A DNA stretch of 37,878 nt, taken from the NCBI GenBank assembly GCA_001515205.2, contig LQMQ01000057.1, positions 1 through 37,878 of the forward strand, read 5' to 3'. The position numbers and the translations under genes were made by a program. This document shows positions 36,214 to 37,878 of the stretch, in pieces (within the stretch, counting starts at the first letter, position 1; each line of letters begins with the position of its first letter). This DNA is from Candidatus Hadarchaeum yellowstonense. GTDB taxonomy: Archaea > Hadarchaeota > Hadarchaeia > Hadarchaeales > Hadarchaeaceae. The notes below the pieces were generated by a model, which worked only from the letters and a program-made list of their open reading frames with translations, made no database searches and had not been told where the DNA came from.

Positions 36214-37095
36214 ATGAAATTTGAAGAAGTGACGCCGGTCAGACCGGGATTTGGCGGTTTTGATTTTCCCTACGAAAAGTCTCAAGTGGTCTTTCTGGGT
36301 GTACCTCTGGACATCACCTCGAGCTACCGTCCCGGCTATCGCTTTGCTCCGGCTAAAATAAGGGAAGCGTCGGCCAATATTGAAACCTATGTGATGTCGG
36401 CGGGTGTTGATGTCTTTGAGAAGCTTAACATTTCCGACCTCGGCGACATCGTCATCACGCCCACTGACCTGAAGCTGACTGGGGAAAAAATCACCCGGGT
36501 GGTTAAAAAAATTCTTCATGACGGGAAAATACCGGCGGTAATGGGGGGTGAACACACCATCTCCTATTTTGTCTTGAAGGCTTTTGACGATGTGACCGTC
36601 ATTCACCTTGACGCCCATAGAGATCTCCGCGATGAATACCTGGGCGACAGGCTGTGCCATGCGACGGTCATGCGCAGAGTGCTCGACCAACTGCCCGCTG
36701 ATCGGCTAATTCAACTGGGAGTGAGATCATGCTCCAAAGATGAAGCCGAATTTGCCGAAAATTCCGGAATCAGGGCCTATACTTCAGAACATCTGATTAA
36801 GGAGCCTGAAAAAATCATTGCCAATTTGAAAAAAATTGTGAAAAACTCAGAGGTCTACCTCTCCATAGACCTTGACGTTCTCGATCCGGCCTTTGCCCCC
36901 GGTGTTTCAACACCTGAACCCGGCGGAATATCCACAGTTGAACTTCTGCGACTTTTGCGGGAGCTGGGGAAGTTAAACATATCGGGCTTTGATGTCGTGG
37001 AACTGGTCCCACCACACGACGACGGAACGACATCCTTCGTCGCGGCAAGGATAATCTACGAACTGCTGGCCGCGCTCGGCTCTAAAAAACGATAA
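36214..37095 (+). CDS. speB: Agmatinase / ureohydrolase family
   Basis: GGEHTISYF, VIHLDAHRDL, SIDLDVLDPAFAPGVSTPEPGG. Confidence 0.93.
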   Translation: MKFEEVTPVRPGFGGFDFPYEKSQVVFLGVPLDITSSYRPGYRFAPAKIREASANIETYVMSAGVDVFEKLNISDLGDIVITPTDLKLTGEKITRVVKKILHDGKIPAVMGGEHTISYFVLKAFDDVTVIHLDAHRDLRDEYLGDRLCHATVMRRVLDQLPADRLIQLGVRSCSKDEAEFAENSGIRAYTSEHLIKEPEKIIANLKKIVKNSEVYLSIDLDVLDPAFAPGVSTPEPGGISTVELLRLLRELGKLNISGFDVVELVPPHDDGTTSFVAARIIYELLAALGSKKR

Positions 37096-37096
37096 T

Positions 37097-37624
37097 TCAC
37101 TGGAGATATTCCTGGCCCTTTTCCACGATGATCTTCGCCTTGAAAGGAATTTTCAGATTGGCCCTGTGGAGAGCCTCCTTAGCCACCCTAGCAAACTCCT
37201 TTTTGCACCTCACCGTCATCAGTTTTTGACCAACGCTGACACGGGCAGCCGTCCCTATCGGCTTACCAAAGGCCTTTCTCATCCCATCGGAAACCCGGTC
37301 TGCGCCCGCCCCCATGACGATGGGATTCTCACGAAGAATTTGATGAGGGTAAACCCTGAGCTTTAAGTGGTAATTTTCCTTACCCACCTTTTGCTCCAAG
37401 AGCCGATTGGCAGCAACCCTTGCCGCCTCGAGGCTGTTGTGCCTTATCTGACCAGCCTCCGTCAGAACCAACGACATCTCCACATCAAATTCCCCTTTAG
37501 GATTACCCATGTCAAAGAAAGTCACTCGTGAAGCGGGCACTCCCTTGACAAACTCACGCCTGGTGTAAGCTGGACCGCTAAATCTTCTATAGCTCCTGGC
37601 CGGTCTCAATGGCATTTTTAGCAC
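37097..37624 (-). CDS. rpl10e: Ribosomal protein L10e (uL16)
   Basis: [61 protein letters not shown]. Confidence 0.97.
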   Translation of the reverse strand: MLKMPLRPARSYRRFSGPAYTRREFVKGVPASRVTFFDMGNPKGEFDVEMSLVLTEAGQIRHNSLEAARVAANRLLEQKVGKENYHLKLRVYPHQILRENPIVMGAGADRVSDGMRKAFGKPIGTAARVSVGQKLMTVRCKKEFARVAKEALHRANLKIPFKAKIIVEKGQEYLQ

Positions 37625-37731
37625 CTCTTCAACTCATAATCTTCTCCCTATTTAATAGACTTGCCGCCCTCAAACGTTGTGGTACTGGGTATATAATCTT
37701 TTTAGTTGGGAAAGCGAGGACCAGCCTGCCT

Positions 37732-37878
37732 TCACTGGGCGTGGAGCTCAACGATATCTTTATCACCCAGCACGTAATCCCGCGTCACCTGCTGTCCGGG
37801 AAACTTGGTCGACCCCCACACCCGGGCAAACTTCAAATTTTTGGCAAGATCCTTGTGAACGAAACGGGCGACATCCAT
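37732..37878 (-). CDS. C-terminal TGS domain of a DRG-family GTPase (5' part beyond window)
   Basis: Reverse strand reads MDVARFVHKDLAKNLKFARVWGSTKFPGQQVTRDYVLGDKDIVELHAQ*, matching the DRG TGS domain; open at the window edge. Confidence 0.85.
   Translation of the reverse strand: MDVARFVHKDLAKNLKFARVWGSTKFPGQQVTRDYVLGDKDIVELHAQ

Noticed and set aside
36120-36690. 190-aa N-terminal extension of the PPDK ORF
   Set aside because: Antisense to speB; canonical PPDK starts MAKRLYFFDEGDG at 36119, so the extension is a chance open frame.

Overview
This window is archaeal: it carries Alba, EF-2, L10e, TgtA, archaeal-type MAT, HMG-CoA synthase, DUF1512, DRG and R15P isomerase, with TATA-like promoters. 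It is densely packed, about 50% GC and mostly housekeeping. It also holds a regulated nickel-uptake operon (cbiM-PDGLE-cbiQ-cbiO, nikR), an HMG-CoA synthase/thiolase/DUF35 operon, a Pit/DUF47 phosphate pair, both AMP-forming and ADP-forming acetyl-CoA synthetase genes, PPDK, and one tRNA-Leu(CAG). I found no CRISPR array, complete transposon, prophage or rRNA. The best candidate for something undescribed is at the left edge (1-2217). There, an AT-rich leader carries direct repeats of T(G/A/T)GACA, mostly 10 bp apart, ending at the start codon of an IS607-resolvase-like HTH protein that has no recombinase domain. That gene is translationally coupled to an ExeA/TniB-like AAA+ ATPase. A third HTH protein follows, preceded by a perfect 10-bp-arm palindrome at its ribosome-binding site, and then the chromatin protein Alba. 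Other points of note are an endonuclease III with a Cys-to-His change in its Fe-S motif, a TgtA that appears to lack the PUA domain, an unlisted 46-aa ORF overlapping the nikR start, and an ACD-GNAT fusion near an AMP-forming Acs that carries the acetylation motif. All family assignments come from reading protein motifs by eye; no database search was run.
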